A stretch of DNA of 64,000 nucleotides, from NCBI GenBank assembly GCA_965221605.1, contig CBDCSK010000016.1:248001-312000 (forward strand), written 5' to 3'. The notes under the pieces were generated by a model. It did not search any database. It was not told where the DNA came from and saw only the letters and a list, made by a program, of their open reading frames with translations. Position numbers and translations under genes: made by a program. This stretch comes from Aldehydirespirator sp965221605. GTDB taxonomy: Bacteria; Actinomycetota; Acidimicrobiia; Acidimicrobiales; Aldehydirespiratoraceae. Below are positions 53,142 through 61,502 of the stretch, piece by piece (the first letter of the stretch is position 1; each line of letters begins with the position of its first letter).

Positions 53142-53669
53142 GTGAGCGCTGAGACGCCCGGTGACGGGCATGGGACCGAGCCCGAGGTGCTGGCCCCGGA
53201 CATGATCGACGTCGCCGGCGACGAGGACGGCGACGACGTCAACGAGACCATCGACCATCCGGCCAAGGTCATGCGCATCGGCACGATGCTCAAGCAGTTG
53301 CTGGGGGAGGTCCGCGAGACCGACCTCGACGAGGCCAGCCGCCAGCGGCTGCGGGAGATCTACGAGACGTCGGTGGGGGAGGTCGGCTCGGCCCTGTCGC
53401 CCGACCTGCGCGAGGAGCTCAGCCGTCTCGCCTCACCGTTCGACCAGCCCGAGCCCCCCTCCGCGGTGGAGCTCCAGATCGCCAAGGCCCAACTGGTCGG
53501 GTGGCTCGAGGGCCTCATCCAGGGCATGAAGGCCATGCTGCTGGCCCAGCAGATGTCTGCCCACCAGCAGCTCCAGTCCATGCGGGGGGAGCTGCCACCA
53601 GGCGCCGAGCCGTACCCGAGAGCGCCCCAGGGCGCCGACACCGGAAACCGCCACGGCACCTACCTCTAG
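53142..53669 (+). CDS. bpa: Bacterial proteasome activator (Bpa/PafE)
   Basis: 175 residues. HPAKVMRIGTMLKQLLGEVRETDLDEASRQRLREIYETSVGEV, LREELSRLASPFDQPEPPSAVELQIAKAQLVGWLEGLIQGMKAMLLAQQM and the C-terminal end GTYL match Bpa/PafE. That protein forms a dodecameric ring on the 20S proteasome and opens its gate through a GQYL tail without ATP. Here Gln is replaced by Thr, but the Tyr-Leu end is kept. It predicts a proteasome elsewhere in the genome. The start is GTG 53142. Confidence 0.88.
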   Translation: MSAETPGDGHGTEPEVLAPDMIDVAGDEDGDDVNETIDHPAKVMRIGTMLKQLLGEVRETDLDEASRQRLREIYETSVGEVGSALSPDLREELSRLASPFDQPEPPSAVELQIAKAQLVGWLEGLIQGMKAMLLAQQMSAHQQLQSMRGELPPGAEPYPRAPQGADTGNRHGTYL

Positions 53670-53701
53670 CCCTTCGGCCAGCCAGTACGCAGACAGCGTG
53701 C

Positions 53702-53730
53702 TTGACATGCTCCCAGTAGTGTGCTATTCG
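53702..53730 (+). promoter_or_regulatory. Candidate housekeeping promoter downstream of bpa
   Basis: TTGACA (53702-53707), 17-bp spacer, TATTCG (53725-53730). The -35 is a perfect consensus. The 240 bp that follow hold no convincing gene until the small membrane protein at 53971. Base composition drops below that of the neighbours across 53700-54250. Confidence 0.5.
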
Positions 53731-53970
53731 GTAAGGCGTACCAGCATCCGAAGCGGACTTGCACGACCTCGTACGACCACCCCCATACTGATGTCAACGT
53801 GTCGACAACTGTCGCCACGGCTGCAGCTAGTGTGGTCTGCGGTTGGCCGTGCTTCGTGATGGCCAGTGCTGTGGCAGTCTATAGTGCAGCTACGCATCCG
53901 GCTGAGCCTTCCCCGGCGTGTGTACCGCCTCCTCGCAATCCCGGTTGCACGAGGTAAGGCACTCGATTCC

Positions 53971-54246
53971 ATGTCGATGCACAAGCTCATCTATTGGGGA
54001 CCGCGCTATCTCACCGGCCTTGTCGCCTTCGCGCCGTTCGTGCCGTTCGGCTGGGCGATGGTAGGGCTCAGCACACCAACGAAGGTGTTGGGAGCCCTAA
54101 TCATTGGGGTGTGGAGTGCAGGAATTAGCCTCCTAGGCTGGAAGAATCAGGACAACCTGGCAGGTTGGTGCTATCGGAGGTTTCCACCTTCTGATGACAC
54201 CGGCCTTGATCGGCTGAATTCACCAAGTCCTGTATCCGGCCCATAA
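53971..54246 (+). CDS. Small two-helix membrane protein, unknown
   Basis: 91 residues from ATG 53971 (MSMHKLIYWGPRYLTGL). Two hydrophobic segments (LVAFAPFVPFGWAMVGLS and VLGALIIGVWSAGISLLGW) and a polar tail. GAGGTAAGG lies upstream but at a long spacing. The frame stays open to 53866, but the region before 53971 is not hydrophobic or recognisable. The codon use is less GC-biased than in neighbours. No family was recognised. Confidence 0.45.
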   Translation: MSMHKLIYWGPRYLTGLVAFAPFVPFGWAMVGLSTPTKVLGALIIGVWSAGISLLGWKNQDNLAGWCYRRFPPSDDTGLDRLNSPSPVSGP

Positions 54247-54250
54247 CCAG

Positions 54251-54566
54251 ATGGCTAGCCGATCCGCGCTCAGGGCGCGGCGTCTAGGAGCCTTCGCTGC
54301 AGTAGCGGTTATGGCGGTGGCGTGTTCCTCGCTGCCGCCATACACCGCCGAGCAGTGCGAGGACGCCGCCGTGACGCAGGCCATCGCTGAACAGCGCTGG
54401 CTCGACGCTGTGCAAGCTCACGCCACGGCCGACGCGTCCGCGGCTGCGGAACCGACCGGCCGAGACTCGGCACGACCACGATCGAGCAGTGGATGAGGCG
54501 ATCTCCGCTCGGGTGGACACGCTCATAGCGGAGGCTGCGACGCGCCATCACTGCGGGATCAGTTAA
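54251..54566 (+). pseudogene. Small lipoprotein, probably frameshifted
   Basis: ATG 54251 starts a lipoprotein signal peptide (RRLGAFAAVAVMAVACSS, lipobox VAC), then YTAEQCEDAAVTQAIAEQRWLDAVQAH. The frame stops at 54496 after a basic, unlikely stretch. The next frame continues with AETRHDHDRAVDEAISARVDTLIAEAATRHHCGIS to TAA 54564-54566, which looks like the natural end. One extra base near 54430-54470 would explain it. Function unknown. Confidence 0.4.
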
Positions 54567-54734
54567 TCGCTGCGGGTCCAGTCATTCGCTCCCAACTCCT
54601 GGAGCGCATGGCACCTAGACACGACACCCCCGAGTCCTCGGCTTGCGTTCGGCCGGAGACTCGACGGCGCTTGCGCGCGGTGCCGGACCACCGGCTATGG
54701 TGCGAATCACAGCCGTGTGACTTGATCCACAGGC

Positions 54735-54743
54735 TTATCAACA
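54735..54743 (+). promoter_or_regulatory. DnaA-box-like site upstream of dnaE
   Basis: TTATCAACA matches the DnaA box TTATNCACA at 8 of 9 positions, 20 bp upstream of the dnaE start. TCCACAGG occurs on both sides (about 54726 and 54748). A single near-match could be chance. Confidence 0.3.
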
Positions 54744-54762
54744 GCGGTCCACAGGAGGCAAG

Positions 54763-57700
54763 GTGGCTGACTCCTTCGTCCACCTCCACACCCACACCGA
54801 GTACTCGATACTCGACGGAGCATCGCGGCTCGACGAACTGATCGCGGCGGCGCTCGCCGACGGCCAGCCGGCCCTGGGCATCACCGACCACGGCAACATG
54901 TACGGCGTCCTCGACTTCTACCGCGGCTGCAAGCAAGCCGGGATCAAGCCCGTAATCGGCACCGAGGCCTACATGGCCCGCGACTCCCGCCACGAGCGTC
55001 CTCCTCGCCGGGGCCGGATCGACGATTCGGGCGGCGACGTGGAGGGTGGGGGCAAGCTCTACTACCACCTCACGCTGCTGGCCGCCGACGACGCCGGCTA
55101 CAAGAACCTGATCAAGGTGGCCAGCCGGGCCTTCATGGAGGGCTACTACTACAAGCCCCGCTGCGACTGGGAGACGCTCAACGACCACAGCCAGGGCCTG
55201 ATCGCCACCACCGGCTGCCTCGGCGGCCACGTGCCCCAGTCGCTGCTGCGGGGCAACACCGACGAGGCCCTCGCCAAAGCGGCCCGCTTCCAGGACATCT
55301 TCGGTCGTGACAGCTACTTCGTCGAGCTGCAGGACCACGGCATCCCCGCGCAGCGGCAGATCCTCCCGCAGCTGCTGGAGATCGCCCGCAAGATCAAGGC
55401 CCCGCTGCTGGCCACCAACGACAGCCACTACACGCACCAGTCCGACGCCGGGGCCCACGACGCGCTGCTGTGCGTGCAGACCGGATCGCTGCTGGCCGAC
55501 GACGACCGCCTCAAGTTCCACGGCGACGAGCACTACCTGAAGACCGCGGCCGAGATGCGCAGGGTGTTCGCCGAGCTTCCCGACGCCTGCGACAACACGC
55601 TGCTGATCGCGGAGCGATCCGAGGTGAACATCGAGTTCGGCACGCCCCGCCTGCCGCATTTCGAGGTGCCCGAGGGCTTCGACGGCGACCGCGACTACCT
55701 GGATCACCTCACCTACGAGGGCGCGGTCCAACGCTGGGGAGATCCCCTGCCCGACGAGGTGGCGAAGCGGCTCGCCTACGAGCTCGAGGTCATCAACAGC
55801 ATGGGGTTCGCCTCCTACTTCCTGATCACCTGGGACCTGATCGCCTACGCCCGCCGCCGCGGCATCCGGGTGGGACCGGGCCGCGGCTCGGCCGCAGGAT
55901 GCGCGGTGGCCTACAGCCTGCGCATCACCGACCTGGACCCGATCCGCTACGACCTGCTCTTCGAACGGTTCCTCAACCCGTCCCGGGTCTCGATGCCCGA
56001 CATCGACATGGACTTCGACTCGCGCCACCGCGACGAGCTGATCAACTACGCAGCCGAGCGCTACGGGCGCGAGCACGTGGCCCAGATCATCACCTTCGGG
56101 AGGATCAAGGCCCGGGCCGCGGTCCGGGACGCGGCCCGCGTGCTGGGCTACCCCCACTCGCTGGGCGACCGGATCGCCAAGGCGATGCCTCCGCTGGTCC
56201 TGGGCCGCGACACCCCGCTGCGGTACTGCTTCGAGGAGTCGCCCAGCCATCGGGACGGCTATGCGGCCGCAGGGGAGCTGCGCCAGATGTACGACACCGA
56301 TCCCGACGTCGCCAAGGTGGTCGACGTGGCCCGCGGCCTCGAGGGCATGCGGCGCCAGGACGGCATCCACGCCGCGGCCGTGGTCATCACGCCCGAGCCG
56401 CTGACCGAGTACATGCCCATACAGCGCAAGCCGGAGCAGGGCAAGGATCCCGAGGAGTCCCCGATCGTCACGCAGTACGAGATGCACGGTGTCGAGGACC
56501 TCGGCCTGCTGAAGATGGACTTCCTGGGCCTGCGCAACCTCGACGTGATCACCGACACGGTCGCCCTGGTCGAGCACACCAGGGGCATCGCCGTCGACAT
56601 CGACTCCGTGGCGCTCGACGACGACGCCACCTTCAAGATGCTCCAGGAGGGCGACACCATCGGGGTGTTCCAGCTCGAGAATCCCCAGGTGCGCTCGCTG
56701 GTCCGCTCGCTGGCGCCCACCGTCTTCGACGACGTCTGCGCGCTGGTGGCCCTGTACCGGCCCGGCCCGATGGCGGCCAACATGCACCACGACTACGCCG
56801 ACCGCAAGAACGGCCGGCGCCCGGTGGAGTACTTCCACGACGATGCGGCCGAGATCCTGGCCGACACCTACGGGCTGATGATCTACCAGGAGAGCGTCAT
56901 GCGGGTCGCCCAGCGCTTCGCGGGCTACTCGCTGGCCGAGGCCGACTCGCTGCGCAAGGCCATGGGCAAGAAGATCCGCGAGGCCATGGCGGCCGAGGAG
57001 GAGAAGTTCGTGGCGGGCGTGGTGGCCGAGGGCTACGAGGAGGGCCTCGGCGCCCAGCTGTTCAAGATCATCGAGCAGTTCGCCGACTACGCCTTCAACA
57101 AGAGCCACAGCTACGGCTACGGCCTGGTCGCCTACCAGACCGCCTACCTGAAGGCCAACTACCCGGTCGAGTATCTCGCTGCTCTGCTCACCAGCGTCAA
57201 GAGCAAGCTGGAGAACGCCTCGGTCTACCTCAACGAGTGCCGCCTGCAGGGCATCGACGTTCAGGTCCCCGACGTCAACCGGTCGGCCTCGGACTTCACA
57301 CCGGTCCCCACCGGCGATGAGACCGTCCCGGGCCGCATCGTGTACGGGCTGTCCGCGGTACGCAACGTGGGGGAGGGCGTCGTCGAGAAGGTGATCGCCG
57401 AACGCAGCGAGGGAGGCCCCTACGCCTCGTTCGTCGACTTCGTCGAGCGGGTGCACATCGACGTGCTGAACAAGCGGACGGTCGAGTCCCTGATCAAGGC
57501 CGGCGCCTTCGACTCGCTCGGACACCCCCGCAAGGGCCTGCAGCAGGTGCACGAGTCCATCATCGACATGACGGTGCGCAAACGGCGGGAGCACGACGCC
57601 GGCGTGATGTCGCTGTTCGGCGAGCAGAACGAGGGGCCCTCCTTCGACGACCGGCCGGAGGTGCCTGGTGTCGAGTACGAGCGCATGCAGAAACTGGCCC

Positions 57701-58308
57701 ACGAGAAGGAGATGCTCGGCCTCTACATCTCGGACCACCCACTGAAGGGGATGGAGGCCAGGGTGCGCCGCCTCGCCGACTGCACGATCGGCGATCTGGC
57801 CGCGGGAACGAGCCTCAGCGACGACGCCGGCTTCTGGTCGGTGGGGGGAGTGATCACCGGCCTGCAGCGGCGCTGGACCCGCAAGGGCGAGCTGATGGCG
57901 AGCTTCGCTCTCGAGGACCTCCAGGACAGGATCGAGGTTCTGATGTTCCCCAGGGTGATGGCTGAGCACGGATCGAAACTGGCCGACGACGCGGTGGTCG
58001 TGGTGCGGGGGCGGCTCGACTCCCGGGAGGAGACCCTCAGGTTCTTCGCCAACGACGTGCAGCCGGTGACCAGCACCGAGCCGGACCCCCCGCTGCGGGT
58101 CAATCTGGGTCTCGAGCACCAGACCGACCGGCTCATCGAGGAGCTCAAGTCGCTGCTGGTGGCCCATCCCGGCGGGTCGCCGGTCGAGTTGCTGCTGGGC
58201 GAGCGCCGGGTGGCCCGCCTGCCCGAGGACTTTGCCGTGGACACCGCCAACGGCTTGCCGGCCGAACTCCGTGAGCTACTCGGGGCCGAGGCGATCGCCG
58301 GAGTCTGA
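54763..58308 (+). CDS. dnaE: Replicative DNA polymerase III alpha subunit (DnaE1 type)
   Basis: 1181 residues, the usual DnaE1 length. PHP domain at the N-terminus (SFVHLHTHTEYSILDGASRL, GITDHGNMYG) with metal-ligand His residues kept, as in actinobacterial proofreading DnaE1. Catalytic palm: GPGRGSAAGCAVAYSLRITDLDP and MPDIDMDFDSRHRDELINY with the Asp triad. Fingers region: FAGYSLAEADSLRKAMGKK, FNKSHSYGYGLVAYQTAYLKANYP. C-terminal OB fold near residues 1025-1100 (GGVITGLQRRWTRKGELMASFALEDL). AGGAGG eight bases upstream fixes GTG 54763. A 1202-codon antisense frame across it is a shadow. Confidence 0.97.
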   Translation: MADSFVHLHTHTEYSILDGASRLDELIAAALADGQPALGITDHGNMYGVLDFYRGCKQAGIKPVIGTEAYMARDSRHERPPRRGRIDDSGGDVEGGGKLYYHLTLLAADDAGYKNLIKVASRAFMEGYYYKPRCDWETLNDHSQGLIATTGCLGGHVPQSLLRGNTDEALAKAARFQDIFGRDSYFVELQDHGIPAQRQILPQLLEIARKIKAPLLATNDSHYTHQSDAGAHDALLCVQTGSLLADDDRLKFHGDEHYLKTAAEMRRVFAELPDACDNTLLIAERSEVNIEFGTPRLPHFEVPEGFDGDRDYLDHLTYEGAVQRWGDPLPDEVAKRLAYELEVINSMGFASYFLITWDLIAYARRRGIRVGPGRGSAAGCAVAYSLRITDLDPIRYDLLFERFLNPSRVSMPDIDMDFDSRHRDELINYAAERYGREHVAQIITFGRIKARAAVRDAARVLGYPHSLGDRIAKAMPPLVLGRDTPLRYCFEESPSHRDGYAAAGELRQMYDTDPDVAKVVDVARGLEGMRRQDGIHAAAVVITPEPLTEYMPIQRKPEQGKDPEESPIVTQYEMHGVEDLGLLKMDFLGLRNLDVITDTVALVEHTRGIAVDIDSVALDDDATFKMLQEGDTIGVFQLENPQVRSLVRSLAPTVFDDVCALVALYRPGPMAANMHHDYADRKNGRRPVEYFHDDAAEILADTYGLMIYQESVMRVAQRFAGYSLAEADSLRKAMGKKIREAMAAEEEKFVAGVVAEGYEEGLGAQLFKIIEQFADYAFNKSHSYGYGLVAYQTAYLKANYPVEYLAALLTSVKSKLENASVYLNECRLQGIDVQVPDVNRSASDFTPVPTGDETVPGRIVYGLSAVRNVGEGVVEKVIAERSEGGPYASFVDFVERVHIDVLNKRTVESLIKAGAFDSLGHPRKGLQQVHESIIDMTVRKRREHDAGVMSLFGEQNEGPSFDDRPEVPGVEYERMQKLAHEKEMLGLYISDHPLKGMEARVRRLADCTIGDLAAGTSLSDDAGFWSVGGVITGLQRRWTRKGELMASFALEDLQDRIEVLMFPRVMAEHGSKLADDAVVVVRGRLDSREETLRFFANDVQPVTSTEPDPPLRVNLGLEHQTDRLIEELKSLLVAHPGGSPVELLLGERRVARLPEDFAVDTANGLPAELRELLGAEAIAGV

Positions 58309-58439
58309 TCAAGCCTCGGAGGCCGGGCCGGTGCCGGCCTTTCCCGTTCGATCGAAACGGCCTTCGAGGGTTGCGAAATGTCCCCGTATCCCTGAGACTG
58401 GAGGGGACGGCATTGGGCGATATAGGGGTGGAAGCCACC

Positions 58440-59108
58440 ATGGCAATCGCGATCGAGACCAGGGATTGCACCGCACTGGGGGACTCCGATCTGGCTGAGA
58501 TGGCCGATCTCTGCGCCGTCTCGTCCAGCGCCTACGAGGTGGGCTCCCTCTCCAAGCAGGCCGAGGCCTGGGTCCTGGTGACCGAGGCCCGCGACAACGG
58601 CAAGCTTCGAGGTTTCTCGTTCTGCACCCTGGAGCGCATCGGGGGCACGCCCTGCGTGCTGATCGGTGCCGGCCACACCTGCCGCACGACCCGCCGTGAC
58701 ACTGTCCTGAGAGGCATCGTGGCGGACCAGCTCCGCCGCGCCGCCCTGTCCTTCCCGGACGAGGACGTGCTCGTCGGCATGCAGATCAACGATCCCGGCG
58801 CCTTCGAGGCGTTCAGGAGCCTCCACGACGTCGTCCCCCGGCCCGGCCACAAGGCCACCGGCGAGGAGCGGGCTTGGGGACGCAGACTCGCCAAGCGCTT
58901 CGGGATCGGCTCGCTCAGCTACGAGGACCGCATCTTCACCACCCGGGGCAAGGGTGGCCCGCCGGTCGTGCTCGACCACGCGAGCCTCAAGCCCGACAAG
59001 ATCGGAGCCGATGCCGCCGCCCTTCTCGACAGGCTTGTGCCGGCCGACGGCGACACGTTGATCGTGCACGGCTGGGTGATGGCCGAGGAGCTCGAGAAGC
59101 TCCTGTAA
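58440..59108 (+). CDS. Hypothetical protein with GNAT-like features
   Basis: 222 residues from ATG 58440, preceded by GGGGTGG. No family is certain. The pattern of a first helix (LAEMADLCAVSSSAYEVGSL), strands WVLVTEARDNGKLRGFSFCTLERIGGTPCVLIGAG and a following Arg-rich turn (TCRTTRRDTVLRGIVADQLRRAALSF) resembles an acyltransferase (GNAT) core. The C-terminal part includes DGDTLIVHGWVMAEELEKLL. Alone between dnaE and a nitroreductase. Confidence 0.55.
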   Translation: MAIAIETRDCTALGDSDLAEMADLCAVSSSAYEVGSLSKQAEAWVLVTEARDNGKLRGFSFCTLERIGGTPCVLIGAGHTCRTTRRDTVLRGIVADQLRRAALSFPDEDVLVGMQINDPGAFEAFRSLHDVVPRPGHKATGEERAWGRRLAKRFGIGSLSYEDRIFTTRGKGGPPVVLDHASLKPDKIGADAAALLDRLVPADGDTLIVHGWVMAEELEKLL

Positions 59109-59145
59109 CCACCGGCCGAGCGCCCGCAGCCGGCGCAGCGGAGCC

Positions 59146-59745
59146 ATGGAGTTCGAGCAGGCAGTCCGACGGCGCCGGATGGTGCGCTCGTTCACGAGCG
59201 AGCCGGTGGAGCCGGAGACGGTGAACGACATCTGCGATCTGGCCCGCAGGGCGCCCACTGCGGGCAACGCTGCGGGGATCGAGTTCCTGGTGCTGGAGGG
59301 CGAGACCGCCGACCAATACTGGGACGTCACCCTGCCGCCGGAGCGCCGGGCGGACTTCGCCTGGCCGGGCCTGCTGGCGGCGCCGGTGCTCGTGGTCGTG
59401 TGGGCCCATCTGGGCGGATACCTGAGCCGCTACCGCGAGCCGGACAAGCGCCGCAGCGGCCTCGGCGCCAGCGCGGCGGCCTGGCCGGTGCCGTACTGGT
59501 TCGTCGACGGCGGGGCCGCGGTGATGACCATGCTGCTGGCCGCGCAGGACCGGGGGCTGGGCGCGGCGTTCTTCGGGATGTTCGAGCACGAGCGAGCCGT
59601 CCGCCGCCGTTTCGGCGTGCCGCCGGACCGGCGGGGGGTGGGCACCGTCGCCATCGGCCACCCCGCCGACGACGACCGGCCCAGCCAGTCCGCCCGCCGC
59701 GGCCGCCCCGACCTCAGCGACGTGCTCCACCGCTCCCACTGGTAG
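59146..59745 (+). CDS. Nitroreductase-family FMN oxidoreductase
   Basis: 199 residues. FEQAVRRRRMVRSFTSEPVEPETVNDICDLARRAPTAGNAAGIEFLVL is the FMN-phosphate binding start of the family (RRR and PTAGN), and GGAAVMTMLLAAQDRGLGAAFFGMFEHERAVRRRFGVP is the central helix with the conserved Gly-rich turn. Electron donor and substrate are not evident. Relatives are often annotated as F420- or flavin-dependent enzymes in actinobacteria. Confidence 0.88.
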   Translation: MEFEQAVRRRRMVRSFTSEPVEPETVNDICDLARRAPTAGNAAGIEFLVLEGETADQYWDVTLPPERRADFAWPGLLAAPVLVVVWAHLGGYLSRYREPDKRRSGLGASAAAWPVPYWFVDGGAAVMTMLLAAQDRGLGAAFFGMFEHERAVRRRFGVPPDRRGVGTVAIGHPADDDRPSQSARRGRPDLSDVLHRSHW

Positions 59746-59801
59746 CCGTCAGCACTCGCTCCCGGCGGTGTACCAGAGTGTTCGCGGTAGTCTGCGGCGC
59801 G

Positions 59802-60200
59802 ATGGCCCCGGCGCGAGTCCCGCTTGTCGACTACTTGTGTCTCGAGCCGGAACCGCACCTGGTGGCCCAGGAGTGCATCAACTGCGGGGCCCGTTTCTTC
59901 GACCGGCGCAACGCCTGCGCCCGCTGCGGTAGGACCGAGTTCGCGCCGGCTGCGGTGGACGGCTCCGGGGAGTTGAGGGCGTTCACCATCGTCCACCGGG
60001 CCGCGCCGGGCATCCCGGTGCCGTTCGTGTCGGCCATCGTCTGCACCGACGACGGCACCTGGGTGCGCTCCAACCTGGTGAACTGCGACCCGACGCCCGA
60101 TGCGGTCAAGCTCGGCATGAGAGTGCAGCTCACGACCCATGCCATCGGCGCCGACGACGACGGCACCGAAGCCATTGCCTTCGGCTACGAGCCGGTCTGA
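59802..60200 (+). CDS. DUF35 OB-fold acyl-CoA-associated zinc-ribbon protein
   Basis: 132 residues. The rubredoxin-like zinc ribbon has CINCGARFFDRRNACARCG, followed by an OB fold (GELRAFTIVHRAAPGIPVPFVSAIVC). DUF35 proteins pair with thiolase-like enzymes (for example Ltp2/ChsH2-type aldolases in steroid degradation) and bind the CoA part. The thiolase gene lies 44 bp downstream, so a heteromeric complex is likely. Confidence 0.88.
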   Translation: MAPARVPLVDYLCLEPEPHLVAQECINCGARFFDRRNACARCGRTEFAPAAVDGSGELRAFTIVHRAAPGIPVPFVSAIVCTDDGTWVRSNLVNCDPTPDAVKLGMRVQLTTHAIGADDDGTEAIAFGYEPV

Positions 60201-60244
60201 GCCACACTGACACCGCCACACAGACACGAGGGAGGCACAACAAC

Positions 60245-61462
60245 ATGGCAGCTCGGATCTCTCCGGACAGCGTGTGGGTGCTCGGCGCCCACATGACCCG
60301 CTTCGCCCGCTACCCGGACCGCGACCTCATCGACCTCGCCTCCGAGAGCGCCATGGGCGCGCTGGCCGACGGCGAGGTCACCGTGGGTGACATCGACGTG
60401 CTGGCCTGCGGGGCGCTGTTCCAGGCGTCGGGCGCGGTGGGCCAGCGCATCCAGAAGCAGATCGGCCAGACCGGCGTGCCCGTCTACAACGTCGCCAACG
60501 CGTGCGCCACCGGGGCCACCGCCATCCGCACCGTGATCATGGCCATCCGCTCCGGCGAGGCCCAGATCGGGCTGGCCGTGGGCGCCGAGCAGATGGGCAA
60601 GATGGGCCTGCTGGGCGGCGGCGCCACCAAGAAGGAGAAGAAGGTCTTCGAGCCGTCCGGGCGCTACGGCGCGGTGACCGGGGTGGACGGCCGTCTGGGC
60701 ACCGAGACCATGCCCGGCGTGTTCGCCCAGGCCGGCACGGCCTACGCCCACGATCACGACGGGGTCGGCTTCGAGCAGTTCGCCCGGGTCGCCTACAAGA
60801 ACCACCTGCACTCGACGTTGAACCCGCTGGCGCAGTACCAGAAGGAGTTCTCCATGGACGAGATCATGGAGTCCCCGATGATGAGCTACCCCAACACGCT
60901 GCTGATGTGCTGCCCGACCGGCGACGGCGCGGCCGCGCTGGTGCTGGTGTCGGGGGAGCGGCTGGCGTCGATGCCGGTCCACGTCCGGAAGCGGGCGGTG
61001 AAGGTCTCGGCGTCGGTGCTGACCTCGGACCCGTTCACCGAGGACTGCCAGGTGCAGCCGGATGTGAACACCCTCACCCGCAACGCGGCCAACCAGGCCT
61101 ACGAGGCGGCCGGGGTGGGGCCGGAGGACCTCGACCTGGTGGAGTTGCACGACTGCTTCGCCACCGCCGAGCTGATCCACTACGACAACCTCGGGCTGTG
61201 CGAGCCGGGCGGTGCAGGGGAGTTCATCGACTCGGGCGGGCCGTTCCGGGACGGCACGACGCCGGTCAATGTCTCCGGCGGGCTCATCTCCAAGGGCCAC
61301 CCCATCGGCGCCACCGGCGTCGCCAACGTCTACGAGGTCACCACCCACCTCCGGGGTGAGGCCGGCGACCGCCAGGTTTCGGGGGCCACCGTCGGCCTGG
61401 CCCACGTCATCGGCCTGGCCTCGGCCTGCGGAGTCCACATCCTCGAGAAAGCCGCCGCCTGA
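60245..61462 (+). CDS. Thiolase-family protein (SCP2/lipid-transfer type)
   Basis: 405 residues. The nucleophile Cys is in NVANACATGATAIRTVIMAI. The C-terminal half keeps VELHDCFATAELIHYDNLGL (His) and SKGHPIGATGVANVYEVTTHLRG (GHPIGATG). The second catalytic Cys region CGVHILEK lies at the end. This is the non-classical, single-type thiolase that often acts with a DUF35 partner, in aldol cleavage or acyl transfer. GAGGGAGG upstream supports ATG 60245. Confidence 0.9.
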   Translation: MAARISPDSVWVLGAHMTRFARYPDRDLIDLASESAMGALADGEVTVGDIDVLACGALFQASGAVGQRIQKQIGQTGVPVYNVANACATGATAIRTVIMAIRSGEAQIGLAVGAEQMGKMGLLGGGATKKEKKVFEPSGRYGAVTGVDGRLGTETMPGVFAQAGTAYAHDHDGVGFEQFARVAYKNHLHSTLNPLAQYQKEFSMDEIMESPMMSYPNTLLMCCPTGDGAAALVLVSGERLASMPVHVRKRAVKVSASVLTSDPFTEDCQVQPDVNTLTRNAANQAYEAAGVGPEDLDLVELHDCFATAELIHYDNLGLCEPGGAGEFIDSGGPFRDGTTPVNVSGGLISKGHPIGATGVANVYEVTTHLRGEAGDRQVSGATVGLAHVIGLASACGVHILEKAAA

Positions 61463-61502
61463 GCCGTCGCGGCATCCTCTCCAACGCACATCGCGCCGCG
61501 CC

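Noticed and set aside
54559..58167. A 1202-codon open frame antisense to dnaE.
   Set aside because: It has no recognisable motifs and mirrors the codon pattern of dnaE, a common effect in high-GC genes.
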